Assembly: GCA_004555405.1 (NCBI GenBank)
Contig: SFIE01000045.1
Location: forward strand, 1 to 15,489
Origin: Subdoligranulum sp.
GTDB taxonomy: Bacteria; Bacillota; Clostridia; Oscillospirales; Ruminococcaceae
Direction: 5' to 3'
DNA: 15,489 nucleotides
In this document: in pieces, positions 6,564 to 12,914 of the stretch
How the letters are laid out: the number at the start of each line of letters is the position of its first letter
How positions within the stretch are numbered: the stretch's first letter is position 1
The notes under the pieces: generated by a model
The model's database searches: none
Told to the model about the DNA's origin: nothing
What the model saw: only the letters and a program-made list of their open reading frames with translations
Position numbers and translations under genes: made by a program

Positions 6564-7958
6564 TTAGTTGCCCTTAAAGTCCTTGCCGAAGGACACACGG
6601 CTGCTGATCATGGTGAACAGGAAGGCCGCCACGGCAATGCCGAGGCCCACCAGAGCCGTAACAAGTGCGCCCGAGCTCATGGGCAGCACGATGAACATAT
6701 TCAGCAGTGCGAAGTAGATCACACTGGTGATGGTGTAGCTCAGCGAGTAGCTGGCCAGTGCGGGGGTATCGTTTTCGGGGTCGCAGATACGAAGCAGCAG
6801 CACGCCGGTGATAAACACGCCGGTGGCCATGCCGAAGGTGCCGATCATCTGCTCGAACCAGTAGCCCTTCAGGAAGCGCTTGCTCATGAGCAGCAGGCCC
6901 GCCACGGTGACGATGAAGCCCAGAACCACCATGAACAGAATGGGAACGATGTAGGAGGCCACTGCCTTGATGGGCAGGCTGGCCACAGCGCCGATCACGG
7001 CAAATTCGGTGAAAGCACCGGTGATGCGGCTCTTGATCTTGGCATCGACCAGATAGTCTACCTTAAACTTGCACATCAAGCCCCAGATGATGAACATGAT
7101 GATCATGCCGTACGCCCAAACCGACATACTCTTGAGCACGGGAATGTTGGCGCCCTTGGCAAACTTTACAGCCATGTAGGCCAGCCAGCAGCCAAAGAAG
7201 ATGATGGAGGCGTGGAAGGCGAGGGTATCAATGCTGGAGCCCATGGTGGTTTCACGGCCGGCAGAGCCCTGCTTGGAGATATCCTTTTCAAAGCCCACCT
7301 TCATGGGGGTGGGGATATCGGCAGGCTTGCTCAGCACAGCGGTGTGCTGCTTGCGGGCAGCCCAGTTGATCATAATGATGCCCAGAATGATGCCGCCCAC
7401 CAGGCCGAAGGTGGCGGTGGTGGTGGCTACGCCCTGGCTGACAGAGGCATAGTCCAGATTCATTTCGCTGAGCATATTGCCCAGGGTGCCGGCGGTGCCA
7501 TGGCCGCCCACAAAGCCGATGCCAAGCTCGATGCCGAACTGGGGATACATATCGGGGTAGGAGCCCTTAAAGAGCACATTGGTGAAGTAACCGGCTGCAA
7601 ACTGCAGCATGGAAACACCCATACCAATGCCGATCAGGGGCAGAACATTCTTCATAAATTCGCCGCTGCCGCTGCCGTCTTTGGTTTGCAGGCGCAGGCC
7701 CAGGGGCACGGCCGTGACCACGGGAACGATCAGGATGCCGGGCAGCATATTGTAATAGCTGAACCAGTCAGCCGAAACGGGAAGGACATTCAAAACCTGA
7801 GGGCCGAGGATCAGCAGCAAAAAGCCGCCGATCACAGAGGCGGGAATAAATGCCTTTTGCAGGGGCTTGCACACGGCGCGAAGCACCATGCCGATGATCA
7901 AGAACAGGCCCAGTAAACCAAGGCTCTGCAGAAGATCTGTTAACATTGCAGATGTCAT
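6564..7958 (-). CDS. gltS: Sodium/glutamate symporter (ESS family)
   Basis: This is a 464-residue polytopic inner-membrane protein of the glutamate:sodium symporter family, which imports glutamate with Na+. Hydrophobic segments span almost the whole length in two inverted halves separated by a polar linker at about residues 205-240. The family hallmark GGHGTAGTLG is at residues 151-160, and the matching second-half reentrant region reads GTFGMATGVFITGVLLLR followed by DPENDTPA. Its length is somewhat above the roughly 400 residues of the E. coli protein, as seen in clostridial members. The start is ATG at 7958 with GGAAGGG about seven bases upstream; the second Met (residue 5) lacks this spacing. 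It is monocistronic, with a near-consensus promoter, an operator-like palindrome in the leader and a strong terminator. Substrate preference beyond the family is inferred. Confidence 0.94.
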   Translation of the reverse strand: MTSAMLTDLLQSLGLLGLFLIIGMVLRAVCKPLQKAFIPASVIGGFLLLILGPQVLNVLPVSADWFSYYNMLPGILIVPVVTAVPLGLRLQTKDGSGSGEFMKNVLPLIGIGMGVSMLQFAAGYFTNVLFKGSYPDMYPQFGIELGIGFVGGHGTAGTLGNMLSEMNLDYASVSQGVATTTATFGLVGGIILGIIMINWAARKQHTAVLSKPADIPTPMKVGFEKDISKQGSAGRETTMGSSIDTLAFHASIIFFGCWLAYMAVKFAKGANIPVLKSMSVWAYGMIIMFIIWGLMCKFKVDYLVDAKIKSRITGAFTEFAVIGAVASLPIKAVASYIVPILFMVVLGFIVTVAGLLLMSKRFLKGYWFEQMIGTFGMATGVFITGVLLLRICDPENDTPALASYSLSYTITSVIYFALLNMFIVLPMSSGALVTALVGLGIAVAAFLFTMISSRVSFGKDFKGN

Positions 7959-8023
7959 AGAATTTCCCTTCCTTTCTCAATGGTGATCTGCTTGTGTTCC
8001 AATACTTTCTGCAAATCGCACTA

Positions 8024-8042
8024 TCCTATCTGTATGATAGGA
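8024..8042. promoter_or_regulatory. Operator-like palindrome in the gltS leader
   Basis: TCCTATC (8024-8030) and GATAGGA (8036-8042) form a perfect 7-bp inverted repeat with a 5-base spacer. It lies just downstream of the gltS -10 box, overlapping roughly +8 to +26 of the transcript, a usual position for a repressor. An mRNA hairpin is the alternative. Confidence 0.5.
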
Positions 8043-8056
8043 ATTTTTATATACTT

Positions 8057-8085
8057 ATATTAACGCTTTGTTCATAATTCGTCAA
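8057..8085 (-). promoter_or_regulatory. Promoter of gltS
   Basis: On the minus strand, TTGACG (8080-8085) and TAATAT (8057-8062) are separated by exactly 17 bases, a near-consensus sigma-A promoter. Confidence 0.85.
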
Positions 8086-8086
8086 C

Positions 8087-8204
8087 TTACACCCGGAAAG
8101 TTTTGTAAATATAATAAGCAATTAAACCAAGCGAAAAACGAAAAATATATAATAAAACAAGCGAAAAGTTTATATAATTCAGGAATGCCGGAAAACCGGC
8201 TTTT
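8087..8204 (+). other. AT-rich segment with three TATAAT boxes, a direct repeat and a terminator-like hairpin
   Basis: TATAAT occurs at 8110-8115 (with TTACAC at 8087-8092, spacing 17), 8148-8153 and 8173-8178. CAAGCGAAAA is repeated exactly at 8128-8137 and 8158-8167, 30 bases apart. A small terminator-like hairpin, GCCGG-AAAA-CCGGC plus TTTT, follows at 8187-8204. No reading frame with a ribosome site is present. This may be a regulator-binding region for gltS, or a divergent promoter making a small RNA of about 80 bases that ends at 8204. Both are inferences. Confidence 0.35.
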
Positions 8205-8424
8205 AATGCAAAAACTGAAAAAACCTTGTGAGCTTACACAAAGTTTATGCGCCCGGTTTGTGCAGAATGTGGATCTTTGGCAAAAAATCACGGGAAGATC
8301 GATGGAAAAAATAGTTTTTGGAAAAGGCCGGGGGAGGGGCCGCGGAAGGCGGCGGCTGAGGAAAAAAACAATAAAAAGAATGGGCCCCGGGTGGCGCTGT
8401 GGGGTTATACGAGCTTTTTTTGGC
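8205..8424. other. Intergenic stretch with no supported gene
   Basis: I find no gene here. It contains an imperfect 10-bp inverted repeat (8221-8230 with 8237-8246, one mismatch, spacer AGCTTA) centred on TTGTG/CACAA, and a purine-rich tract at 8305-8380 with a small GCCGC/GCGGC hairpin. The open frames covering it lack ribosome sites and resemble no protein I know. Confidence 0.5.
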
Positions 8425-8454
8425 TTGCCAGAATTGTATAGAAAAGCGTATAAT
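8425..8454 (+). promoter_or_regulatory. Promoter of sfsA and the VOC gene
   Basis: TTGCCA (8425-8430) and a perfect TATAAT (8449-8454) are separated by 18 bases. The leader to sfsA would be about 125 bases. Confidence 0.7.
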
Positions 8455-8585
8455 ACGGACAAACCGGTTTTGGTGTGCGTTGACCGCAGGCATTGGCTTG
8501 GAATTGCTTTTACGAGCCGCGAAAAAGCTTGAAGGCACGCTAAAACCATCCACCAAGGGGATGCCGCCCCCCAAAGGAGGCCGCC

Positions 8586-9254
8586 ATGGTCTACGAAAAT
8601 ATTACAAAAGCTGTTTTTCTGGCAAGGCCCAATCGCTTTATCGCCGAGGTGGAGCTGAACGGGCACAAGGAACGCGTTCATGTGAAAAACACCGGGCGCT
8701 GCCGGGAGCTGCTCATTCCGGGGTGCGAGGTATGGCTCACGGCGCCGGGCACACCGGGGCGAAAAACCACCTACGACCTGGTGGCCGTGCGCAAGGCAAA
8801 CGGGGTGCTGTTCAACATCGACAGCCAAGCCCCCAACCATGTGGTGAAGGAGTGGCTGGGGGAGCAGAGATTCGACAGGGTGCTGCCCGAGTACCGTTAC
8901 GGTGATTCCCGGATGGATTTTTATATGGAGCGCGGGCAGGAACGGTTTTTGCTGGAGGTAAAGGGCTGCACGCTGGAGATTGACGGCGTAGGGTATTTTC
9001 CCGATGCGCCCACCCAGCGCGGGGTTCGGCATATCCGGGAGCTGATGCGGGCAAGGGCCGAGGGCTTTCATGCGGCGCTGGCCTTTGTGATCCAGATGGA
9101 CGGGGTAAAAGAGGTGCGGCCCAACACCGAGACCCATCCGGCCTTTGCCGAGGCGCTGGCAGAGGCGGAAAAAGCCGGGGTAAAAATATGGTTTTTGCGC
9201 TGTCATGTGGAGCCGGACAGCCTGCGCATTGTGGATGCGGAGCAGCAGCCATGA
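8586..9254 (+). CDS. sfsA: DNA/RNA nuclease SfsA (sugar fermentation stimulation protein family)
   Basis: This 222-residue cytoplasmic protein matches SfsA along its length. It has an N-terminal OB-like part with FIAEVELNG and the signature NTGRCRELLIPG (residues 35-46). A PD-(D/E)xK-type nuclease part follows, with RMDF (109-112), EVKGCTL (124-130) and FPDAPTQRGVRH (138-149). The acidic residues and Lys of RxDF...EVKGCTL are the metal/catalytic set of the family. E. coli SfsA was named for an effect on maltose metabolism and is reported to bind and cut nucleic acid; its role here is unknown. The ribosome site AAAGGAGG (8573-8580) is five bases from the ATG. The VOC gene follows after 41 bases with no terminator between, so the two are probably cotranscribed. 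Confidence 0.95.
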   Translation: MVYENITKAVFLARPNRFIAEVELNGHKERVHVKNTGRCRELLIPGCEVWLTAPGTPGRKTTYDLVAVRKANGVLFNIDSQAPNHVVKEWLGEQRFDRVLPEYRYGDSRMDFYMERGQERFLLEVKGCTLEIDGVGYFPDAPTQRGVRHIRELMRARAEGFHAALAFVIQMDGVKEVRPNTETHPAFAEALAEAEKAGVKIWFLRCHVEPDSLRIVDAEQQP

Positions 9255-9295
9255 CCTATGGACTGCCCGCGTGAAAAACTGACAGGAGGTACAAT

Positions 9296-9679
9296 ATGGA
9301 ACTTTCCAAGATCCATCATGTGGCCATCATTGTTTCGGACTATGAGGCCGCCAGGGAATTTTATGTGGAAAAACTCGGATTTCGTGTAAAGCGCGAAAAC
9401 TATCGCCCCGAGCGCGGGGACTGGAAGCTGGATCTGCGCCTTTCGGATACCGTGGAGCTGGAAATTTTTGCCGAGAAAAACCCGCCCGCCCGGGTGAGCG
9501 GGCCCGAGGCCTGCGGGCTGCGGCATCTGGCGTTTTGGGTGGAAAGCGTGGAGGAAACCGTGCACGAGCTTGCCCAAAAGGGCATTGTGTGCGAGCCCAT
9601 CCGCATAGACACTTATACCGGCGGAAAAATGACCTTTTTCCATGATCCGGACGGGCTGCCTTTGGAATTGCACGAGTAA
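9296..9679 (+). CDS. VOC-family metalloprotein, YaeR/SMU1112c glyoxalase I-like
   Basis: A 127-residue single-domain vicinal-oxygen-chelate protein with two beta-alpha-beta-beta-beta modules. It begins with KIHHVAIIVSDYEAAREFYV and ends PDGLPLELHE. Expected metal ligands are present: His8, Glu56, His77 (in CGLRHLAFWV) and Glu124. The EACGLRHLAF and FFHDPDGLPLEL blocks are those of E. coli YaeR and Streptococcus SMU1112c, so it belongs to that glyoxalase I-like subgroup. The substrate of this subgroup is not established to my knowledge, so lactoylglutathione lyase activity should not be assumed. AGGAGGT (9284-9290) is five bases from the ATG. It is downstream of sfsA and closed by a terminator. 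Confidence 0.93.
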   Translation: MELSKIHHVAIIVSDYEAAREFYVEKLGFRVKRENYRPERGDWKLDLRLSDTVELEIFAEKNPPARVSGPEACGLRHLAFWVESVEETVHELAQKGIVCEPIRIDTYTGGKMTFFHDPDGLPLELHE

Positions 9680-9696
9680 AACCGAATAGCGGATCG

Positions 9697-9735
9697 AAAA
9701 GCCGTTTTCCTGCAGGTGCGGGGAAACGGCTTTTT
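9697..9735 (+). terminator. Intrinsic terminator after the VOC gene
   Basis: AAAAGCCGTTTTCC (9697-9710) pairs with 9722-9735 (one G:U pair) and ends in TTTTT. Confidence 0.9.
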
Positions 9736-9757
9736 CACAAAATTTGGGGTTTGGCCA

Positions 9758-9786
9758 TTGTGCATTTCGCACTGATTTGCTACAAT
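9758..9786 (+). promoter_or_regulatory. Promoter of the VTC-DUF4956-CotH operon
   Basis: TTGTGC (9758-9763) and TACAAT (9781-9786) are separated by 17 bases. The surrounding CCATTGTGCA (9755-9764) is identical to 726-735 and equally spaced from the -10 box. An imperfect inverted repeat spans the -10 region: GCATTTC-G-CAC at 9762-9772 with GTGAAATGC at 9795-9803. Confidence 0.65.
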
Positions 9787-9801
9787 ATTCCATCGTGAAA
9801 T

Positions 9802-9829
9802 GCTGTGCGCGGCACGGCAGAATTTTTTT
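9802..9829 (+). terminator. Terminator-like hairpin in the leader of the VTC operon (possible attenuator)
   Basis: GCTGTGC (9802-9808) pairs with GCACGGC (9812-9818) around a 3-base loop, with one G:U pair. AGAA and seven T (9823-9829) follow. It lies between the promoter and the TTG start, so it would interrupt most transcripts unless relieved. The upstream gene already has its own terminator at 9697, which makes a simple read-through barrier less likely. Confidence 0.5.
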
Positions 9830-9858
9830 GAAATATAGAAAATGGACGGTGTTATATT

Positions 9859-10545
9859 TTGCCGGAGCAAAGCTTTGCCGTGTACCGACACGAGGATAAA
9901 TATCTGCTTTCGCCTGCCGAGGCCGTGTATCTGCGCGGGCTGCTGCGGGGCGTGCTTACGCCGGATGCACACGGCGACTATGCGATCCGCAGCCTGTATT
10001 TTGACACGCCGGATCTGCGCGACTACAACGAAAAGCTGCTGGGCCTGCGTGACCGCAAAAAACTGCGCCTGCGCACCTATTCGGGCCGCAGGGAAGACCC
10101 CGTGAAGCTGGAGATCAAAAACAAATCCGAAAACTTTTCCCACAAGGAAACGCTGGTGATCACCTCGCAGGAGGCGGAAAGCCTGATCCGCGGCGAGTGG
10201 GAGGTGCTGGATGCCTACCAAAGCACCACGGCGCGCCGGTTTCAGAATTTTGTCAAAAATGAAGGCCGCCGCCCGACCATGCTCATCGACTATGAGCGCG
10301 AGGCGTTTTTGTGCCCGGCGCAGCGTGTGCGCATCACCTTTGACAAGCACATCCGTGCCGCCCACAGCGATGCCTTTTTTGACCCCCATGTGCCCATGGT
10401 GGGGCTGCATTCGGGGCAGATCACGGTGCTGGAAGTAAAGTATGACAGCTTTTTGCCGGCCTATCTTTCGCGCCTGCTTTCCAGCTGCTGCCTGCAGCAT
10501 ACCTCGGTGAGCAAGTATTCCACTGCCTGTGAATTTTGTGTGTGA
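9859..10545 (+). CDS. VTC-domain protein (polyphosphate-polymerase-like, CYTH/tunnel fold)
   Basis: This 228-residue cytoplasmic protein has the VTC domain found in the yeast Vtc4 polyphosphate polymerase and in bacterial 'polyphosphate polymerase domain' proteins. The basic/acidic tunnel strands appear in order: RHEDKYLL (residues 10-17), RSLYFDT (44-50), KLRLRTY (68-74), KLEIKNK (83-89), DYERE (144-148), RVRITFD (156-162), LEVKYD (191-196) and SKY (218-220). All key Lys/Arg/Glu positions look intact. Polyphosphate synthesis itself is inferred from the family. The only usable start is TTG at 9859: an in-frame stop lies at 9829-9831 and no ATG or GTG lies between. The ribosome site (GGACGGTG, 9844-9851) is weak, so translation is probably low. 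It is the first gene of a four-gene operon with DUF4956 and two CotH genes. Confidence 0.88.
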   Translation: MPEQSFAVYRHEDKYLLSPAEAVYLRGLLRGVLTPDAHGDYAIRSLYFDTPDLRDYNEKLLGLRDRKKLRLRTYSGRREDPVKLEIKNKSENFSHKETLVITSQEAESLIRGEWEVLDAYQSTTARRFQNFVKNEGRRPTMLIDYEREAFLCPAQRVRITFDKHIRAAHSDAFFDPHVPMVGLHSGQITVLEVKYDSFLPAYLSRLLSSCCLQHTSVSKYSTACEFCV

Positions 10546-10562
10546 TCGAAAAAAGTAAACCA

Positions 10563-10577
10563 TGCGGCGCAGCCGCA
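10563..10577 (+). promoter_or_regulatory. Small intercistronic hairpin between the VTC and DUF4956 genes
   Basis: TGCGGC-GCA-GCCGCA is a perfect 6-bp hairpin just before the DUF4956 ribosome site. It lacks a T-run, so it is more likely an mRNA processing or stability element than a terminator. Confidence 0.4.
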
Positions 10578-10596
10578 AAATAAGGAGGATCTTTTT

Positions 10597-11280
10597 GTGA
10601 ATCAAAATCAGCTTACCAGCTATCTGCTCTCGCGCAATGTCACCATCACCCCGCTGGAGGCCGTCACCTGCCTGTTGTGCGCTTTGGTGCTGGCCATGTT
10701 TATGTATTACATTTACCGCAAAACCTACACGGGCGTAGCCTACAGCCGCAATTTTAATGTATCGCTGGTGCTTTTGGCCATCATTACCACCATTGCCATG
10801 CTGGCCATCGGCAACAACCTTACGCTTTCGCTGGGCATGGTGGGTTCGCTTTCCATCATCCGCTTCCGCACAGCCATCAAGGAGCCCAAGGACATTGCGT
10901 TTGTGTTCTGGGCTATCAGCATCGGCCTGTGCTGCGGCGCAAGCATGTACATTATTTCCGCGCTGGGCAGCGTGATGCTGGCCGTGGTGCTGGTGGTGTT
11001 TGCCCGCCATCCCTACGACAGCGCCGCCTATCTTCTGGTGGTGCGCGGCCAGGCCGGGGCCCTGCCCACGGCCGACATTCGCGCTGCGCTGGATGCCTGC
11101 AGCAGCCGCATTCGCCTGCGCATGAGCAACTCCACCGCCCATGAGGACGAAATGACCTGGGAGCTGTATCTGACCGGCAAGGGGGACAGCACGGTGGAAA
11201 ACCTGCATGACCGTTTGGCCGCACTGTCCGGCATCAGCAGCATCAACATTGTTTCGTATGCAGGAGAAACACTGGGATGA
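10597..11280 (+). CDS. DUF4956 membrane protein
   Basis: A 227-residue integral membrane protein. Hydrophobic segments lie at about residues 20-40, 53-72, 76-90 and 100-138, followed by a soluble C-terminal domain of about 90 residues. The signature GMVGSLSIIRFRTAIKEP (residues 80-97), followed by KDIAFVFWAISIGL, identifies the DUF4956 family. The biochemical function is unknown. The family is usually encoded next to VTC-domain genes, and a partner role (channel or anchor for the polymer or its product) is only inferred from that. The start is GTG at 10597, with AAGGAGG (10582-10588) eight bases away. Its TGA overlaps the next ATG (ATGA at 11277-11280), so it is translationally coupled to the first CotH gene. 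Confidence 0.9.
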   Translation: MNQNQLTSYLLSRNVTITPLEAVTCLLCALVLAMFMYYIYRKTYTGVAYSRNFNVSLVLLAIITTIAMLAIGNNLTLSLGMVGSLSIIRFRTAIKEPKDIAFVFWAISIGLCCGASMYIISALGSVMLAVVLVVFARHPYDSAAYLLVVRGQAGALPTADIRAALDACSSRIRLRMSNSTAHEDEMTWELYLTGKGDSTVENLHDRLAALSGISSINIVSYAGETLG

Positions 11281-12890
11281 AACCGATCCTGAAAAAATGG
11301 GTGCGCCTTGCCGCCGTGCTGGCTGCTTTTGCGGCGGCTGCGGTGCTGGCCGCCTGTGCGCAGAGCGCTCGCCCCGGCACGGTGCGGGCGCTTTTGTGCA
11401 GCCCGGAAAAATTTGAGAGCCTGCAGGCGGGGCGCACGCCAAGCGAAACGGCGCTGGTGACCGGCCTTTCCATCGGCAGCACCCAGCTGGTGCAGGACAG
11501 GGAAACCGGCGTGTATTATTATGCCCTGCCGCAGGGGGCGCAGGGCGATGCGCCGAGGGTGAGCTTTGCGGGAAAGAACGGCACAAAATTAAAAATTTTG
11601 CAGGATTTTGCGGGCAAGGCCCTGCCCAGCGGCGGCACTGTGCAGCTGCTGGCCTATACCAAAAGCGAATACCAGACTTTGCAGCTGGTGTGTACGCCGC
11701 TGCCCATTCTTTCGATTTGGGCGGATACAGACCCGGACCGAATCGAAAAAAGCCCCAAGGTGCCCATGTCGCTGACCTTATACGACAACCGCGCCAGCGC
11801 CGGTGTGCCGGTGGTGCAGGCCACGGGCACCATGCATGTGCGCGGGCGCGGCAGTACCAACTACCCCAAAAAGGGCTATCGCCTGGAGCTTACCCACACA
11901 AATGGCCAGGAAAACGATATGGCGCTGCTGGGCCTGCGCAGCGACGGGGATTGGATCCTGTATGCGGGCTATGCCGAAACCGAAAAGGTGCGGCAGGTGT
12001 TTTCGGCCAAGCTGTGGCACGAGGGCTGCAGCACCGACAACGAGTTTGGCGTGCCAAACAGCAACGACTATAAATTTTTAGAGCTGTTTTTGAATGGGCG
12101 TTACTGGGGCCTTTATGCGCTGGGATACCCCATTGACAACAAGCAGTGGCAGCTGCAGGAGGGCGAATACGCCTATTTTAAGGTGAATCCGCTGGTGTGG
12201 GAGCCGGAGCAGGACTACACCGAGGGCGGAAAGACCCCCGGCTATGAGCTGGCGGGCGGCGCGGATCAGGACAGCGAGGACGAACAGGTGTGGCAGCCGC
12301 TGAACGACTATTATCAAACATTTTTCTCAGCCGAGTGGGAAGATCGTCAAGTGCTGTACACACTGGCTGACGAGAAAAACGCCATTGACACCTGGCTGTT
12401 TATCGACTTGATCCAGGGTGTGGACCAAATGCTGGACGAGGGCCGCCTTTATAATATGTATCTGGTGGCCAAGAAAGGCGAGGGGGGCACAAAGATCCTG
12501 TATACCCCGTGGGATTTTGACCGCACATGGGGCTTTGTGTTGGGAGAAAACAACACCAACTATCTGGGGCTGGAGCCCGAGGACCATGTGCAAATGACCC
12601 TGAATCCCGTGGAAAAGCTGATCGCATGGGAGGAAAAGGACATGATCCGTGCGGTGTATGAGCAGTGGCAGGTGCTGCGCGCCGGGGCATGGAGCAATGA
12701 AAATGTGCAGGCGCTGCTGGACGGCTGCGAGCAGGATATTTTTGCTTCGGGCGCGTATGACCGCGACTATGCGCGCTGGCCGGACAGCGGCCACAACGAC
12801 GGGCAGACCGATCTTTCGGATTTTCGCACCTATGTGGCAGGGCGTTTTCGGGAGATGGACAGCCACATTCAAGGACTGCTGGGAAAATAA
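11277..12890 (+). CDS. CotH kinase-family lipoprotein (first of two paralogues)
   Basis: A 537-residue exported protein. MKPILKKW plus a hydrophobic stretch ends in the lipobox L-A-A-C with Cys27, so it is probably a lipoprotein outside the membrane. Residues ~35-145 form an N-terminal domain nearly identical in DNA to that of the next gene. The CotH region starts near residue 165 (LTLYDNRASAG). It has HVRGRGSTNYPKKGYRLEL (RGRGS at 189-193), LLGLRSDGDWILYAGY, LFLNGRYWGLYAL, GVDQMLDEGRLYNMYLV, and the metal-binding-like PWDFDRTWG (WDFD at 412-415). CotH proteins are atypical secreted or spore-coat protein kinases in Bacillus; activity and substrate here are not shown. After WGLY, many CotH proteins have an E-x-I-D; here it is GYPID. 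The ribosome site AGGAGA (11262-11267) lies within the end of DUF4956. Confidence 0.88.
   Translation: MKPILKKWVRLAAVLAAFAAAAVLAACAQSARPGTVRALLCSPEKFESLQAGRTPSETALVTGLSIGSTQLVQDRETGVYYYALPQGAQGDAPRVSFAGKNGTKLKILQDFAGKALPSGGTVQLLAYTKSEYQTLQLVCTPLPILSIWADTDPDRIEKSPKVPMSLTLYDNRASAGVPVVQATGTMHVRGRGSTNYPKKGYRLELTHTNGQENDMALLGLRSDGDWILYAGYAETEKVRQVFSAKLWHEGCSTDNEFGVPNSNDYKFLELFLNGRYWGLYALGYPIDNKQWQLQEGEYAYFKVNPLVWEPEQDYTEGGKTPGYELAGGADQDSEDEQVWQPLNDYYQTFFSAEWEDRQVLYTLADEKNAIDTWLFIDLIQGVDQMLDEGRLYNMYLVAKKGEGGTKILYTPWDFDRTWGFVLGENNTNYLGLEPEDHVQMTLNPVEKLIAWEEKDMIRAVYEQWQVLRAGAWSNENVQALLDGCEQDIFASGAYDRDYARWPDSGHNDGQTDLSDFRTYVAGRFREMDSHIQGLLGK
11401..11708 (+). repeat. 308-bp intragenic duplicate, copy A (N-terminal domain of first CotH gene)
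   Basis: It aligns without gaps to 13033-13340 with 8 differences in 308 bases (about 97% identity), including synonymous third positions. It encodes residues 42-144. Confidence 0.95.
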
Positions 12891-12914
12891 ATCGGCAAGG
12901 CTGGAGAACAAACC

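Noticed and set aside
6492..7916. Plus-strand open frame (~474 codons) opposite gltS
   Set aside because: His/Gln/Asp-rich antisense shadow of a membrane protein gene, with no promoter or ribosome site.
8221..8246. Rex or CRP operator
   Set aside because: The half-sites look similar but the centre-to-centre spacing does not match either consensus, so only a generic inverted repeat is recorded.
8068..8532. Plus-strand open frame of 154 codons in the gltS-sfsA intergenic region
   Set aside because: No ribosome site; it runs through a terminator-like hairpin and the sfsA promoter, is Lys/Arg-rich and has no recognisable family.
9613..11586. Minus-strand open frame (~657 codons) across the VTC, DUF4956 and CotH genes
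   Set aside because: It spans several real genes, promoters and a terminator in antisense, and has low-complexity composition.
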